Below are positions 46,331 to 53,932 of a stretch of 64,000 nt of DNA, one piece after another. Numbering within the stretch: position 1 is the first letter of the stretch; every line of letters starts with the position of its first letter. The DNA comes from AP-15 sp963846635 (GTDB lineage Bacteria; Pseudomonadota; Alphaproteobacteria; ATCC43930; CGMCC-115725), in contig CAWJXM010000041.1 in the NCBI GenBank assembly GCA_963846635.1, positions 186,001 to 250,000 on the forward strand, in the 5' to 3' direction. The notes beneath the pieces are model-generated. The model was not told where the DNA came from and made no database searches. It was given only the letters and a program-made list of their open reading frames with translations. The translations under genes were made by a program, and so were the position numbers.

Positions 46331-46774
46331 ATGATCGGATCCGAGGACGAAGCCGCAATCAGACAACTCGGCAGCGCGTGGGACGAGGCGTGGAACAACC
46401 ATGATATGGACGCCCTGGCGTTGCTGGTCACCCCGGATGTGGATTTCATCCACGTCATGGGGGGATGGCTTGGCGGTCGCGACGCCTTTCGCAAACACCA
46501 TGCGGACCGCCACGCCGACATCTTCAAGGCAAGCAATACCCGTACCCAGGGCATGACCATCAGGCCGCTTGCGCGGGACATCTATCTGGTCCACAGGAAC
46601 TGGCGCATGATGGGCGACCTAAATCCAGACGGAACGCCGCGCGCGGCGCCAAGGGACGGCATAATCACCTGGATCGTCCGGCGCGACGGCGCAAAATGGC
46701 TGATTGACGCCGCACACAACACCAACATCGCGCCGGGGATAGTTGGGCCCGAACAGCGAAAGCCGATGTCTTGA
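46331..46774 (+). CDS. SnoaL-like / DUF4440 nuclear-transport-factor-2 fold protein
   Basis: This 147-aa protein starts MIGSEDEAAIRQLGSAWDEA and has the NTF2-like pattern of the SgcJ/EcaC and SnoaL families: WDEAWNNHDMDALALLVTPD, VDFIHVMGGWLGGRDAFRKH and the last strand RRDGAKWLIDAAHNTNIAPG. The fold is used for ketosteroid isomerases, cyclases and proteins with no enzyme activity, so the reaction cannot be told. A run of seven G at 46273-46279 lies upstream, outside the coding frame. Confidence 0.78.
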   Translation: MIGSEDEAAIRQLGSAWDEAWNNHDMDALALLVTPDVDFIHVMGGWLGGRDAFRKHHADRHADIFKASNTRTQGMTIRPLARDIYLVHRNWRMMGDLNPDGTPRAAPRDGIITWIVRRDGAKWLIDAAHNTNIAPGIVGPEQRKPMS

Positions 46775-46810
46775 CCGCAGTAGCCTTCGGTGCCGTGGAG
46801 GCGATGGTTC

Positions 46811-46842
46811 GTCCCGGCTCAAGCCCGACCTGGACCCGGGAC
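46811..46842. repeat. Palindromic intergenic element
   Basis: GTCCCGG (46811-46817) and CCGGGAC (46836-46842) are inverted around an 18-base centre containing AAGCCCGACCTGGAC. It resembles the CCCGGGTCAAGCCCGG-type palindromes common between genes in alphaproteobacteria. It sits between two plus-strand genes and could act as a weak terminator. Confidence 0.4.
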
Positions 46843-46912
46843 TGACGGCGATCGCGCCGTTCCGCCACGATGACCCTGTCTCCAGAAACTCAGCGCGATC
46901 CACAAGCAAGAC

Positions 46913-47350
46913 GTGAGTCCCGGCGCTATCCCGAACGGCCGATCGTCGGGCGTTCTGGCAGTCGTGTTGCGCGGTAACCGCGCGCTTGTCGTGCGCCGCG
47001 CTAATCCGCCAATGGCCGGGCGCTGGGGGTTCCCGGGCGGCGTGCTCGAATTGGGCGAGACCGTTGCCGAGGGTGCGATGCGCGAATTGCTGGAGGAGAC
47101 CGGCGTCGTTGCCGAGCCGACCGGTACGTTGACCGTCATTGACACGATCGATCGCGACGAAGCTGGGCGCGTGCGATTTCACTATACTCTCGTCGCGGTT
47201 CGCGGCGAGTGGCGGTCGGGCGAGGGGGTCGCAGGCGACGACGCTGATGAAGTCGCTTGGCTCAGCCGTGCCGATATTGTCGAGGGCGGTTTATTGACCG
47301 CCCCCGCATTGTTGCCATTGATCGAGCTGGCGTTAAATTCCGCCGACTGA
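46913..47350 (+). CDS. NUDIX hydrolase
   Basis: A 145-aa protein with the complete Nudix box G-x5-E-x7-REUxEExGU in FPGGVLELGETVAEGAMREL followed by LEETGV (about residues 41-66). The rest, AVVLRGNRALVVRRANPPMA before the box and VIDTIDRDEAGRVRFHYTLV after it, fits ADP-ribose or NADH pyrophosphatase-like members. The start at GTG 46913 is chosen because the frame is otherwise blocked; a weak ribosome site precedes it. Substrate is unknown. Confidence 0.88.
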   Translation: MSPGAIPNGRSSGVLAVVLRGNRALVVRRANPPMAGRWGFPGGVLELGETVAEGAMRELLEETGVVAEPTGTLTVIDTIDRDEAGRVRFHYTLVAVRGEWRSGEGVAGDDADEVAWLSRADIVEGGLLTAPALLPLIELALNSAD

Positions 47351-47369
47351 AGCAATACGGGCAGGCCGG

Positions 47370-47892
47370 TCAGGTCCAGTGGCCCTCGATCCAGCTCCAG
47401 CCCGTCGGTCCCTGCTGCCAGTATCCCGGCGCCCAATTGGCAGTCGGATTCGGCCGTTCGACGTAATGGCCGGGCGTCCAGGTGAATTGCCCGCCAATCC
47501 AGCTCCAATGCCCAGGCTGCCAGATCGCCAGCGGTGACGGTGCCGGCGGCGGCGTCTCGCTCAGCGGCGCCGGCGGCGCCATCGGCGCGACGATGACCGT
47601 CATGGTTCCGGCATTGCTCGGCGCTTCGGTCGCCATTGCCGTCGATCCAAATTGCGGTGCCGCGGCTGGCGGCACTGGTGGTGGCGGGACAGCAGCTGTC
47701 GGCGGCGGCGCGGGCGGTAATGCCTCATTTGGCGGTAACGGCTGTTGGCGGCGGCGCTGGTTGGGGCGGCAATGTGTTTTCCGGTGTGACAGCGGCTACG
47801 GCCGCCGGGGGCGGTGGTGGATAACAGCCGGATAAAGCGGTGGTCCCCAATGCCAGCACCGCAAGGCTGGCGACCCGACCGAGATATTGCAT
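47370..47892 (-). CDS. YXWGXW-repeat lipoprotein, frameshifted
   Basis: The start MQYLGRVASLAVLALGTTAL at 47892 leads to the lipobox LSGC, then a Pro-rich linker. The first frame stops after about 55 residues. One extra base at about 47746-47756 in a GC repeat shifts the frame; the second frame continues NEALPPAPPPTAAVPPPPVP and ends with the aromatic repeat WQPGHWSWIGGQFTWTPGHY, then WAPGYWQQGPTGWSWIEGHW. The restored protein is about 173 aa, a secreted, lipid-anchored protein with two YXWGXW-type repeats. Function is unknown. A paralogue lies upstream at 48042. Confidence 0.7.
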
Positions 47893-48041
47893 CCGATCCT
47901 CCCGATGTTGCGCAGCCCGGCAATATTTCCGGATTACTGCTTCTGGAGGACGAACACGCCGATTTCACCATCATTCCCACGGCGCGAACAAGGGCAGCGC
48001 TGGGCGCGCTCGCTATCCGCGCCACCGTGGCAGATGGTCTT

Positions 48042-48377
48042 TCACGATTGCCAGTGCCCATCAGTCCAAATCCAACCACGCGGGTCTTGGTCCCAATAGC
48101 CGGGCATCCAATTGGCGGTCGGTGTCGGACGCCGAATGTATGAGCCGCGGATCCAGGTATATTTTACCCCGTTCCAGCTCCAGTGGCCGCCCTGCCACAG
48201 CGCGTCGGTCGAAGGGGGCGGAGGTGGAATTTCGGCTCGCTCCGGCGGCGGCGGATAGGGCGCCACCATCGCCGCGACATCCCTCGCCGGGTCGGGACCG
48301 GCAGCCGAGCAAGCCCCCAAGAAAGCAATCCACAATGTTGCGGCGGCAAGACCGACCATGCGGTCGAAACGCTGCAT
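48042..48377 (-). CDS. YXWGXW-repeat lipoprotein
   Basis: This 111-aa lipoprotein starts MQRFDRMVGLAAATLWIAFL with the lipobox LGAC near residue 23. The mature part has a Pro-rich linker followed by WQGGHWSWNGVKYTWIRGSY and ANWMPGYWDQDPRGWIWTDG, the two-copy YXWGXW motif. It is shorter than the neighbouring paralogue at 47370-47892 but shares its layout, so a tandem duplication is likely. Such proteins are widespread in Proteobacteria and uncharacterised. Confidence 0.8.
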   Translation of the reverse strand: MQRFDRMVGLAAATLWIAFLGACSAAGPDPARDVAAMVAPYPPPPERAEIPPPPPSTDALWQGGHWSWNGVKYTWIRGSYIRRPTPTANWMPGYWDQDPRGWIWTDGHWQS

Positions 48378-48699
48378 GACGACCTCCCATAACGTCCGCG
48401 GGTTTGTCCCGCTTTGATCCGTTAACCGTCCTGTTCCCACTCGCTGCTTCGGCACCGAGACCAAAGGCGGCGACGTTTATCTTTTGCCGCTTCGTCGCGA
48501 GGGCGTGAATGTATCGTTCGATCGCCGAAAAGGCGAGGCCGAACCTTCGGGCCTGCGAAGGATCTACGGTCGCCAGGAAAGAGCCGTCAGCGCCTAGAAC
48601 CGAGAGCGGTCACGCTTTTGGTGACGGTGACGATTGCTTGCGGCTCGATCGCTTTTTTCGGCAAGGCGCTGTTGAATCTCGTCTTGGACCTCAAGCGGC

Positions 48700-48940
48700 G
48701 TACCGCGACACGGCACAGGGTGCGCTCGGCAGGATTGTTGTCGAGCGCCAGGCGGCCATCGTCGAAGCAACCAGCGAGAGCGGGCCAGCGCGCCTGCATG
48801 TAGCGAAAGGCTTGGGCGAGTTCTGATTTGCGCGAGAGTTGGCGCACGGTCTGCTCGGCCAGGCGGCCAAAGCCTCGGCAATCGGCTCTGACTGGAGCTG
48901 GCGCGCTGCTGCCGCCGGTCGGGCGGCGGATATGATCGGG
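48700..48940 (-). mobile_element. IS66-family transposase remnant
   Basis: A short degenerate stretch matches the C-terminal DDE region of IS66 transposases: RQLQSEPIAEALAAW in one frame, then LAEQTVRQLSRKSELAQAFR, MQARWPALAGCFDDGRLALD and NNPAERTLCRVAV in the next. The DGRLALDNNPAER block is diagnostic. A frameshift separates the two parts and no terminal repeats or accessory genes are seen, so this is a dead fragment joined to a broken methyltransferase gene. Confidence 0.72.
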
Positions 48941-48984
48941 GGTGGCGAGCGGCTCGCGTACCCGGTGCAGGGGCTCGCCCCGGC

Positions 48985-49333
48985 AGCCCGCCTGATTTCC
49001 GCGAGCGCTTGCGCGACATCGGGTATCGTGCACAAGGTCCATGTGGTCACGACGGTATCGCTATGCGATTGTCGAGCGGCGGCTCTTCGGCAGAACCTTG
49101 GATCAGCGCGACCGGCACCGGACTCGTCCGGGAGCGCCGTGCCGCAATGTAAACAGCGGCAGCGAGGGCTCAAGGCCGATAACAGACCGAATAGAAGCCG
49201 GGTAAAGCGGCAGATTCAAGTCGGATCCGGCGCCGATTTCGAGCACGCGACCTTCGGCGGCGCTGAGAACGCGCCCACAATAGGGTCGGAACGCCCTTTG
49301 CCGCATCGCCAGCTCGATAAGCCGCGGGACCAC
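48985..49333 (-). pseudogene. Class I SAM-dependent methyltransferase, truncated
   Basis: The N-terminal part of a UbiE-like methyltransferase is readable: VVPRLIELAMRQRAFRPYCG, the SAM loop RVLEIGAGSDLNLPLYPASI, VIGLEPSLPL, then in a shifted frame TVVTTWTLCTIPDVAQALAE and IRRA. Homologues would continue with VLRPGGRLLFVEHG, but here the sequence passes into IS66-like material. It starts directly after mutT on the same strand. The gene is broken by one frameshift and by loss of its 3' half. Confidence 0.62.
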
Positions 49334-49375
49334 ATGGCGGCGGCAAAATCCGATGATCCCGTCGCAAAACCTGCG

Positions 49376-49801
49376 CTACAGCAGATCGCGCAACATCGCG
49401 ATGAGTGGCTTGTCGGCGGGCGGCATCGGATAATCGGCAAGCCGGGCCGGTCGCACCCAACGCAGCCGCTGCCCCTCCCGCGCACTCGGTATCCCCGACC
49501 ATTTGCGGCAGACATAAAGCGGCATCAGTAGGTGGAAGTCGGCATAGGTATGTGAGGCAAAGGTGAAGGGTGCAAGGCAACTCGCCGTTACGTCGATCCC
49601 GAGCTCCTCGGCGAGCTCACGGATCAGCGCCGCTTCGGGCGTCTCACCGGGGTCGACCTTGCCGCCCGGGAATTCCCATAGCCCGGCCATCGCCTTTCCT
49701 TCCGGGCGCTGCGCCAGCAGGACCCGCCCATCGGCATCGACCAACACCACTGCGGCAACGAGGACCAGCGGCGGCGCTCGATTAGCTGCGATAGCTGCCA
49801 T
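49376..49801 (-). CDS. mutT: 8-oxo-dGTP diphosphatase, MutT family
   Basis: MutT removes oxidised dGTP from the nucleotide pool. The 141-aa protein has the Nudix box FPGGKVDPGETPEAALIREL followed by AEELGI, with the preceding VLLAQRPEGKAMAGLWEFPG characteristic of MutT rather than other Nudix enzymes. The C-terminal half matches family length. It overlaps the end of argJ by 20 bases, the common alphaproteobacterial argJ-mutT arrangement, and is probably cotranscribed. Confidence 0.93.
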   Translation of the reverse strand: MAAIAANRAPPLVLVAAVVLVDADGRVLLAQRPEGKAMAGLWEFPGGKVDPGETPEAALIRELAEELGIDVTASCLAPFTFASHTYADFHLLMPLYVCRKWSGIPSAREGQRLRWVRPARLADYPMPPADKPLIAMLRDLL

Positions 49802-51014
49802 TGATGTCGATATAGCGATGCGTCAGATCGCAGGTCCACACGGTTGCTCTGCCCGAGCCAATGCCGAGATCGACCGAAATTTCGATCTCGCGACCCTTCA
49901 TGTGCTCGGCAACCGGGATTTCGTCGTAGCCGGGAACCGGCTCGCCCTCGGCAGCGATTCGGATCCCGCCAATGGCGATCGACAACAGGTCGCGATCAGC
50001 CTTTTCGTCGGCCTTGCCGATCGCCATGACAATGCGGCCCCAATTGGGGTCACCGGCAGCAAGCGCGGTTTTGACGAGCGGCGAATTCGCGATCGAGAGG
50101 CCGATGCGCCGCGCCGCCTGACGGCTCTCCGCCCCCGCCACATTGATCGTGACAAATTTTTGTGCGCCCTCGCCATCTCGTACGATCTGCTGCGCGAGAT
50201 CGATCATGACCCGATCGAGAGCGTTGCGGAACCCGTCGAGCCGGGAATCGTCGGCGCTGGTCACCCGAGGGTGAGATGCCTGCTGAGTTGCACACAACAG
50301 TACGGTGTCGCTGGTCGAGGTGTCACCATCGACAGTTATCGAATTGAACGATCTATCGTTTGCTCCGCTTAACAGCGGCTGCAGCACCGCGCTGGGCAGT
50401 GCCGCATCGGTAAAGACATAGGCGAGCAGCGTCGCCATGTCGGGTGCGATCATCCCCGAGCCTTTGGCGAATCCGTTGATCCGTACTGCAACGCCGTCGA
50501 TTTCTGCGGTCGCCGTTGCAGCCTTCGGGAAAGTATCGGTGGTCATGATCGCGCGCGCCGCTGGCTCCCACGCTACGGGGGAAAGCCGCTCGAAAGCCCG
50601 GGGCAGAGCCCCAACGATTCTCTCCGCCGGCAATTTCTCGCCGATCACACCAGTCGACGACACAAACACCTGCCGCGCCGTGCAGCCAAGCAGTTGCGCG
50701 GTGGCTGTCGCGGTTGCCTCGACCGCCTCTCGGCCAGCTCGCCCGGTAAAGACATTCGCGTTGCCGGAATTCACGACAATCGCCCGAACCTGACCACCAG
50801 CCAGGCAATCCCTGCACCACAAGACCGGCACGCCTGCCGTCGAAGATCGGGTCAACACGCCGGCGACCGTGCTCCCAGGCGCCAGTTCGGCCAGCATCAG
50901 ATCGTCGCGCCCGGTATAGCGGATACCGGCTGCGGCCGCGGCGAGCCGCACCCCGGCTATCGGCGACAGTGCAGGAAAACCGGGGGGCGCCAGCGGCGAA
51001 ACGACAGCGCTCAT
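49782..51014 (-). CDS. argJ: Bifunctional ornithine acetyltransferase / N-acetylglutamate synthase
   Basis: ArgJ transfers acetyl groups between N-acetylornithine and glutamate in the cyclic arginine pathway. The 410-aa proprotein self-cleaves before a nucleophilic threonine, here in KGSGMIAPDMATLLAYVFTD. Other motifs are VRAIVVNSGNANVFTGRAGR, FVSSTGVIGEKLPAERI and the terminal DPNWGRIVMAIGKA with HRYIDINGSYRS. ATG 51014 (MSAVVSPLAPPGF) is preferred to an in-frame TTG at 51044. It follows the peptidyl-prolyl isomerase gene by 51 bases. Confidence 0.96.
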   Translation of the reverse strand: MSAVVSPLAPPGFPALSPIAGVRLAAAAAGIRYTGRDDLMLAELAPGSTVAGVLTRSSTAGVPVLWCRDCLAGGQVRAIVVNSGNANVFTGRAGREAVEATATATAQLLGCTARQVFVSSTGVIGEKLPAERIVGALPRAFERLSPVAWEPAARAIMTTDTFPKAATATAEIDGVAVRINGFAKGSGMIAPDMATLLAYVFTDAALPSAVLQPLLSGANDRSFNSITVDGDTSTSDTVLLCATQQASHPRVTSADDSRLDGFRNALDRVMIDLAQQIVRDGEGAQKFVTINVAGAESRQAARRIGLSIANSPLVKTALAAGDPNWGRIVMAIGKADEKADRDLLSIAIGGIRIAAEGEPVPGYDEIPVAEHMKGREIEISVDLGIGSGRATVWTCDLTHRYIDINGSYRS

Positions 51015-51065
51015 CTGCTTCTCATCACTCTCTATTCGAATCAAATGTGTCCGCCGAGCGGGCGG

Positions 51066-51962
51066 TTACGGCCCCGTCGCGATTGGCTTGCCGTCGAGCC
51101 CAAAGGCTTGCACCTTGGCATCCGCGCGCAGCTGATTGATCTTGGCTTCGACGATGTCGCGCGCCAGCATATGACTGACCTGATCGCGCGCCTGGTCCAA
51201 AGTCGGCGGCTGTTTGACGCGACGGTCCACGACCAGAATAACGTGCCAGCCGAACTGCGTTTTGACTGGGGTTTTCGTGTACTGGCCAGGTTTTAAGGCA
51301 AAAGCTGCGGCGGCGAACGCCGGCACCATGTCGTTACGGGTAAAATAGCCAAGATCGCCGCCCGAAGCCGCGCCCGAATCGGTCGAATATTTTTTGGCCA
51401 AGGTAGTAAAATCCGCCCCCTTATTCAGTTGATCGATGATCGACAGTGCCTCCGGCTCGGTCTTGACCAGGATATGCCGGGCATGAACCTCCTCGGTTGG
51501 CGGTTTTTGGGCGATGAATTTCTGATAGCCAGCCTTGATCTTGTCTTCGCTTTCGGCCCCCTGGAGGAGCTGCTCGATATAAGCCTGCTGGATCAGGCGG
51601 TCCTCGACGAGCTTGAGACGCTGTTGAACTTCAGGGCTCTGATCCAGATGTTCCTTGCGCGCAGCTTCGGTGATCAGCATGCCATCGATCATCCGATCAA
51701 GCAGCATCGGGTAAATCTGCGCGATGGGCATCTTTTGCGCCTGGGGCGGCAGGGTCTGTTGCGCCGCCTTGACATCGGCGAGGTGGAGTTCGACCCCATT
51801 GACGCGGGCGACGACCGGGTTTCCCGGTGGCCAGCCCGGTGTAGCGGCGGCGGCCGGTGTAGGTGGGCTGCTCACCGGGTCGGCAGCATGTGCAGGCAAC
51901 GCTGCCGCTATAGGAAAAGCTGCCAAGGCCAATGCCGCGGCGAGCAGAGAGCGGATCAACAT
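51066..51962 (-). CDS. Periplasmic peptidyl-prolyl cis-trans isomerase, parvulin type
   Basis: This 298-aa folding factor has a signal peptide (MLIRSLLAAALALAAFPIAA, cleavage after AHA), an N-terminal SurA/PrsA-like helical region (VVARVNGVELHLADVKAAQQ) and a parvulin domain at about residues 155-255: VHARHILVKTEPEALSIIDQ, KYSTDSGAASGGDLGYFTR and FGWHVILVVDRR. It acts on exported proteins. It lies at the head of a minus-strand run with argJ and mutT and is divergent from secA, the usual neighbour in alphaproteobacteria, with the restriction-modification island inserted between. Confidence 0.94.
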   Translation of the reverse strand: MLIRSLLAAALALAAFPIAAALPAHAADPVSSPPTPAAAATPGWPPGNPVVARVNGVELHLADVKAAQQTLPPQAQKMPIAQIYPMLLDRMIDGMLITEAARKEHLDQSPEVQQRLKLVEDRLIQQAYIEQLLQGAESEDKIKAGYQKFIAQKPPTEEVHARHILVKTEPEALSIIDQLNKGADFTTLAKKYSTDSGAASGGDLGYFTRNDMVPAFAAAAFALKPGQYTKTPVKTQFGWHVILVVDRRVKQPPTLDQARDQVSHMLARDIVEAKINQLRADAKVQAFGLDGKPIATGP

Positions 51963-52135
51963 GCGATGTCCTCGGTGGCTGACAGCCACAGATTGTTGCG
52001 GCTCGAATTAAGCATCAATGCACATCGACAGCATGCGAACAAGTGATCCCTGCAGCTCGCATGCGATAGAGCCACCGAACCAGCCGTTGGGGTTCTCTTC
52101 GCCCGTTTTAGACCCAGAAGACGCTAACGAGCTTC

Positions 52136-52336
52136 TCAGGCATCGTCATCCTCCAGTGCGGCAATCAAATCCGCGTCGTCCTCTTCTCCGACCTCATCCT
52201 GAGCGGCGTAATTAAACTCAATCCTGCTCTGGATAATAATCTCCTGAATCACGTCAGGAACTCTCCCAGCCGCCACTACCTTATTCAGTCGTTCGAGCAA
52301 TATGGGTATGTTGATTATCTCTTCAATTGCATCCAT
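52136..52336 (-). CDS. Small acidic protein at the end of the R-M operon
   Basis: A 66-aa protein starting MDAIEEIINIPILLERLNKV, with a helical middle (VVAAGRVPDVIQEIIIQSRI) and a very acidic tail (EVGEEDDADLIAALEDDDA). AAGGAG lies five bases before the ATG, an ideal ribosome binding site, and the gene overlaps the endonuclease gene by 14 bases. It therefore looks like a real third member of the restriction-modification operon. It is not an obvious C protein (no helix-turn-helix); a DNA-mimic or endonuclease-partner role is speculation. Confidence 0.65.
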   Translation of the reverse strand: MDAIEEIINIPILLERLNKVVAAGRVPDVIQEIIIQSRIEFNYAAQDEVGEEDDADLIAALEDDDA

Positions 52337-53354
52337 ATAGCTCCTTACCACCGCCTTGATAGGGTATTTTAAAAGAGCATGAGTCTCTAATATTCTGCGT
52401 TATAGTGTCCACTGGATCGACGGATTTGACGACGAATGTTAGCGGGAACCGCTGAATTTTATCGATATCAAGAAAGTATTTGTTCACGTCAACAGTCTCA
52501 GTCACCTGAAAGAATTGCCCAAGCGGCCTCATAACGAAGTCGATTCCGCCATCATTGGCGTTCGTGCGTCCGGTTTTATATAGCATCAGGTTTTGCTCCC
52601 TGAGGGCGTCTCGACTCCAGCCCCAGAACAGGGTTTGCTTGCCATAATCAGATTTCAAAACCGAGAAACTAACGATCTCGAAAATCCGGGCGTCAATATT
52701 GGGTCTAAGCTGCTCGCGTATGAATTTTACCACTGACGACACATCACCATGTGGGAGGCTGGCAATCCGCTTGCATGTTTCGATGAAGGATTCGAATGCC
52801 GCCTTTTTGGTGGACACGTACGCGTCAATTATCTCGATTATCGTTGTCGCAAGATTGAACGTGTGTTCCTTGCCGTGCCTGTTTCGAACGTTGACCGTCA
52901 GCAGGTCCTCGTGAATCCAATATCGCCGCCGAGCGACATCCCGAATGATCGGCTCGCTATCGACAGAGGGATAGAACTTTCGAAATTCGTCGTTCAACCG
53001 CGCATTGAGCGCATGATTTTGAAGCTTTTGACCAAACGGAAGCTCCCGCTGACGCCGAAACAGATCGGAGAACCGCGCGCCCTCGTAATCAGAGTATTTG
53101 CCGTGACGCGCGCCGTTAGGGGCAAACCCCTTGAGGATATAATCCTCGACAATTACGTATAAAGCGTAGTGATTGGCAAACGATCCTCGAGCCTTCGAGC
53201 CACGAGTAGCCGAGCGCGTCTTATGATTTAAATACCCGAGAAGTGGACTAGCACGAAATAAATCAGGAGCCATACTGCCGAAGTAAGTGGCAAGTATCCG
53301 CTCGATGTAGTCGGTAAAATCGTGTCGAAGAATGTTTTGATTAGCTTTAGCCAT
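52323..53354 (-). CDS. Probable type II restriction endonuclease
   Basis: A 343-aa protein, MAKANQNILRHDFTDYIERI, with no signal or membrane helix. It contains NANDGGIDFVMRPLGQFFQV followed by TE, which looks like a PD-(D/E)xK-type nuclease core (acid in GGID, then a strand with Q-V-T-E instead of ExK). The start at 53354 overlaps the stop of the DNA methyltransferase gene by eight bases, so the two are translationally linked, and this is the reason for calling it the cognate endonuclease. Base composition is clearly more AT-rich than the flanking chromosome. Specificity is unknown; if it follows the YhdJ-like methyltransferase it could be ATGCAT. Confidence 0.7.
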   Translation of the reverse strand: MAKANQNILRHDFTDYIERILATYFGSMAPDLFRASPLLGYLNHKTRSATRGSKARGSFANHYALYVIVEDYILKGFAPNGARHGKYSDYEGARFSDLFRRQRELPFGQKLQNHALNARLNDEFRKFYPSVDSEPIIRDVARRRYWIHEDLLTVNVRNRHGKEHTFNLATTIIEIIDAYVSTKKAAFESFIETCKRIASLPHGDVSSVVKFIREQLRPNIDARIFEIVSFSVLKSDYGKQTLFWGWSRDALREQNLMLYKTGRTNANDGGIDFVMRPLGQFFQVTETVDVNKYFLDIDKIQRFPLTFVVKSVDPVDTITQNIRDSCSFKIPYQGGGKELYGCN

Positions 53355-53925
53355 CAAATAAATCAGCCTGATCTGCGGCAGCAGATCTTTGTGCACCGCC
53401 ATGCACGCCATCAGCATTGCGGCGGACGTAGGATTTGTCTAGTGGCATCAGTATTTCACCATCATAGTGTTCGGCGATGCCGAGCCGTCGCAGGCCGATT
53501 TTCAGATATTCGGGGTTTTGCTCGATGCTGATGCTCCGCCGACCCAGCTTCTGAGCGACGGCGGCCGCTGTGAAAACACCACCAAAAGGATCGAGGACGA
53601 GATCCCCGGGGTTGCTACTCGCCTTGATGATCCGTTCCAATAGGGCCTCCGGCTTCTGTGAGGGATGCTTCTCATATTCTGGCATTCGATATCGGACGCG
53701 CGGAATGCACCAGACGTTCCCAGGTACTTTGGTGTTTCTGTAGCGTGCGGGTACGGGCTTGCGATAGTCGATCAGCTTCCGAACTGCACCGGTTTTAGCT
53801 TCCACCTCAATGTCTGAAGCATTAAATGTGTAGTTCTTAGGGTCTTTCACGCAAAATATAATAGGTTCATAAAGTGAACCAAAATATCGGCGCGCTTGTA
53901 CCCCCGAGCTATCGTAATACCAGAC

Positions 53926-53932
53926 GATTCGG
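53926..53932. repeat. IS4 target site duplication, left copy
   Basis: GATTCGG immediately before the left IS end is repeated at 55140-55146 immediately after the right end. The match can be read as up to 9 bases (GATTCGGGC) depending on where the terminal repeat is set. Confidence 0.85.

Noticed and set aside
48985..49173. The whole 48.6-49.2 kb minus-strand stretch first read as one IS66 transposase
   Set aside because: TVVTTWTLCTIPDVAQALAE is a methyltransferase sequence, so only 48700-48940 is IS66-like.
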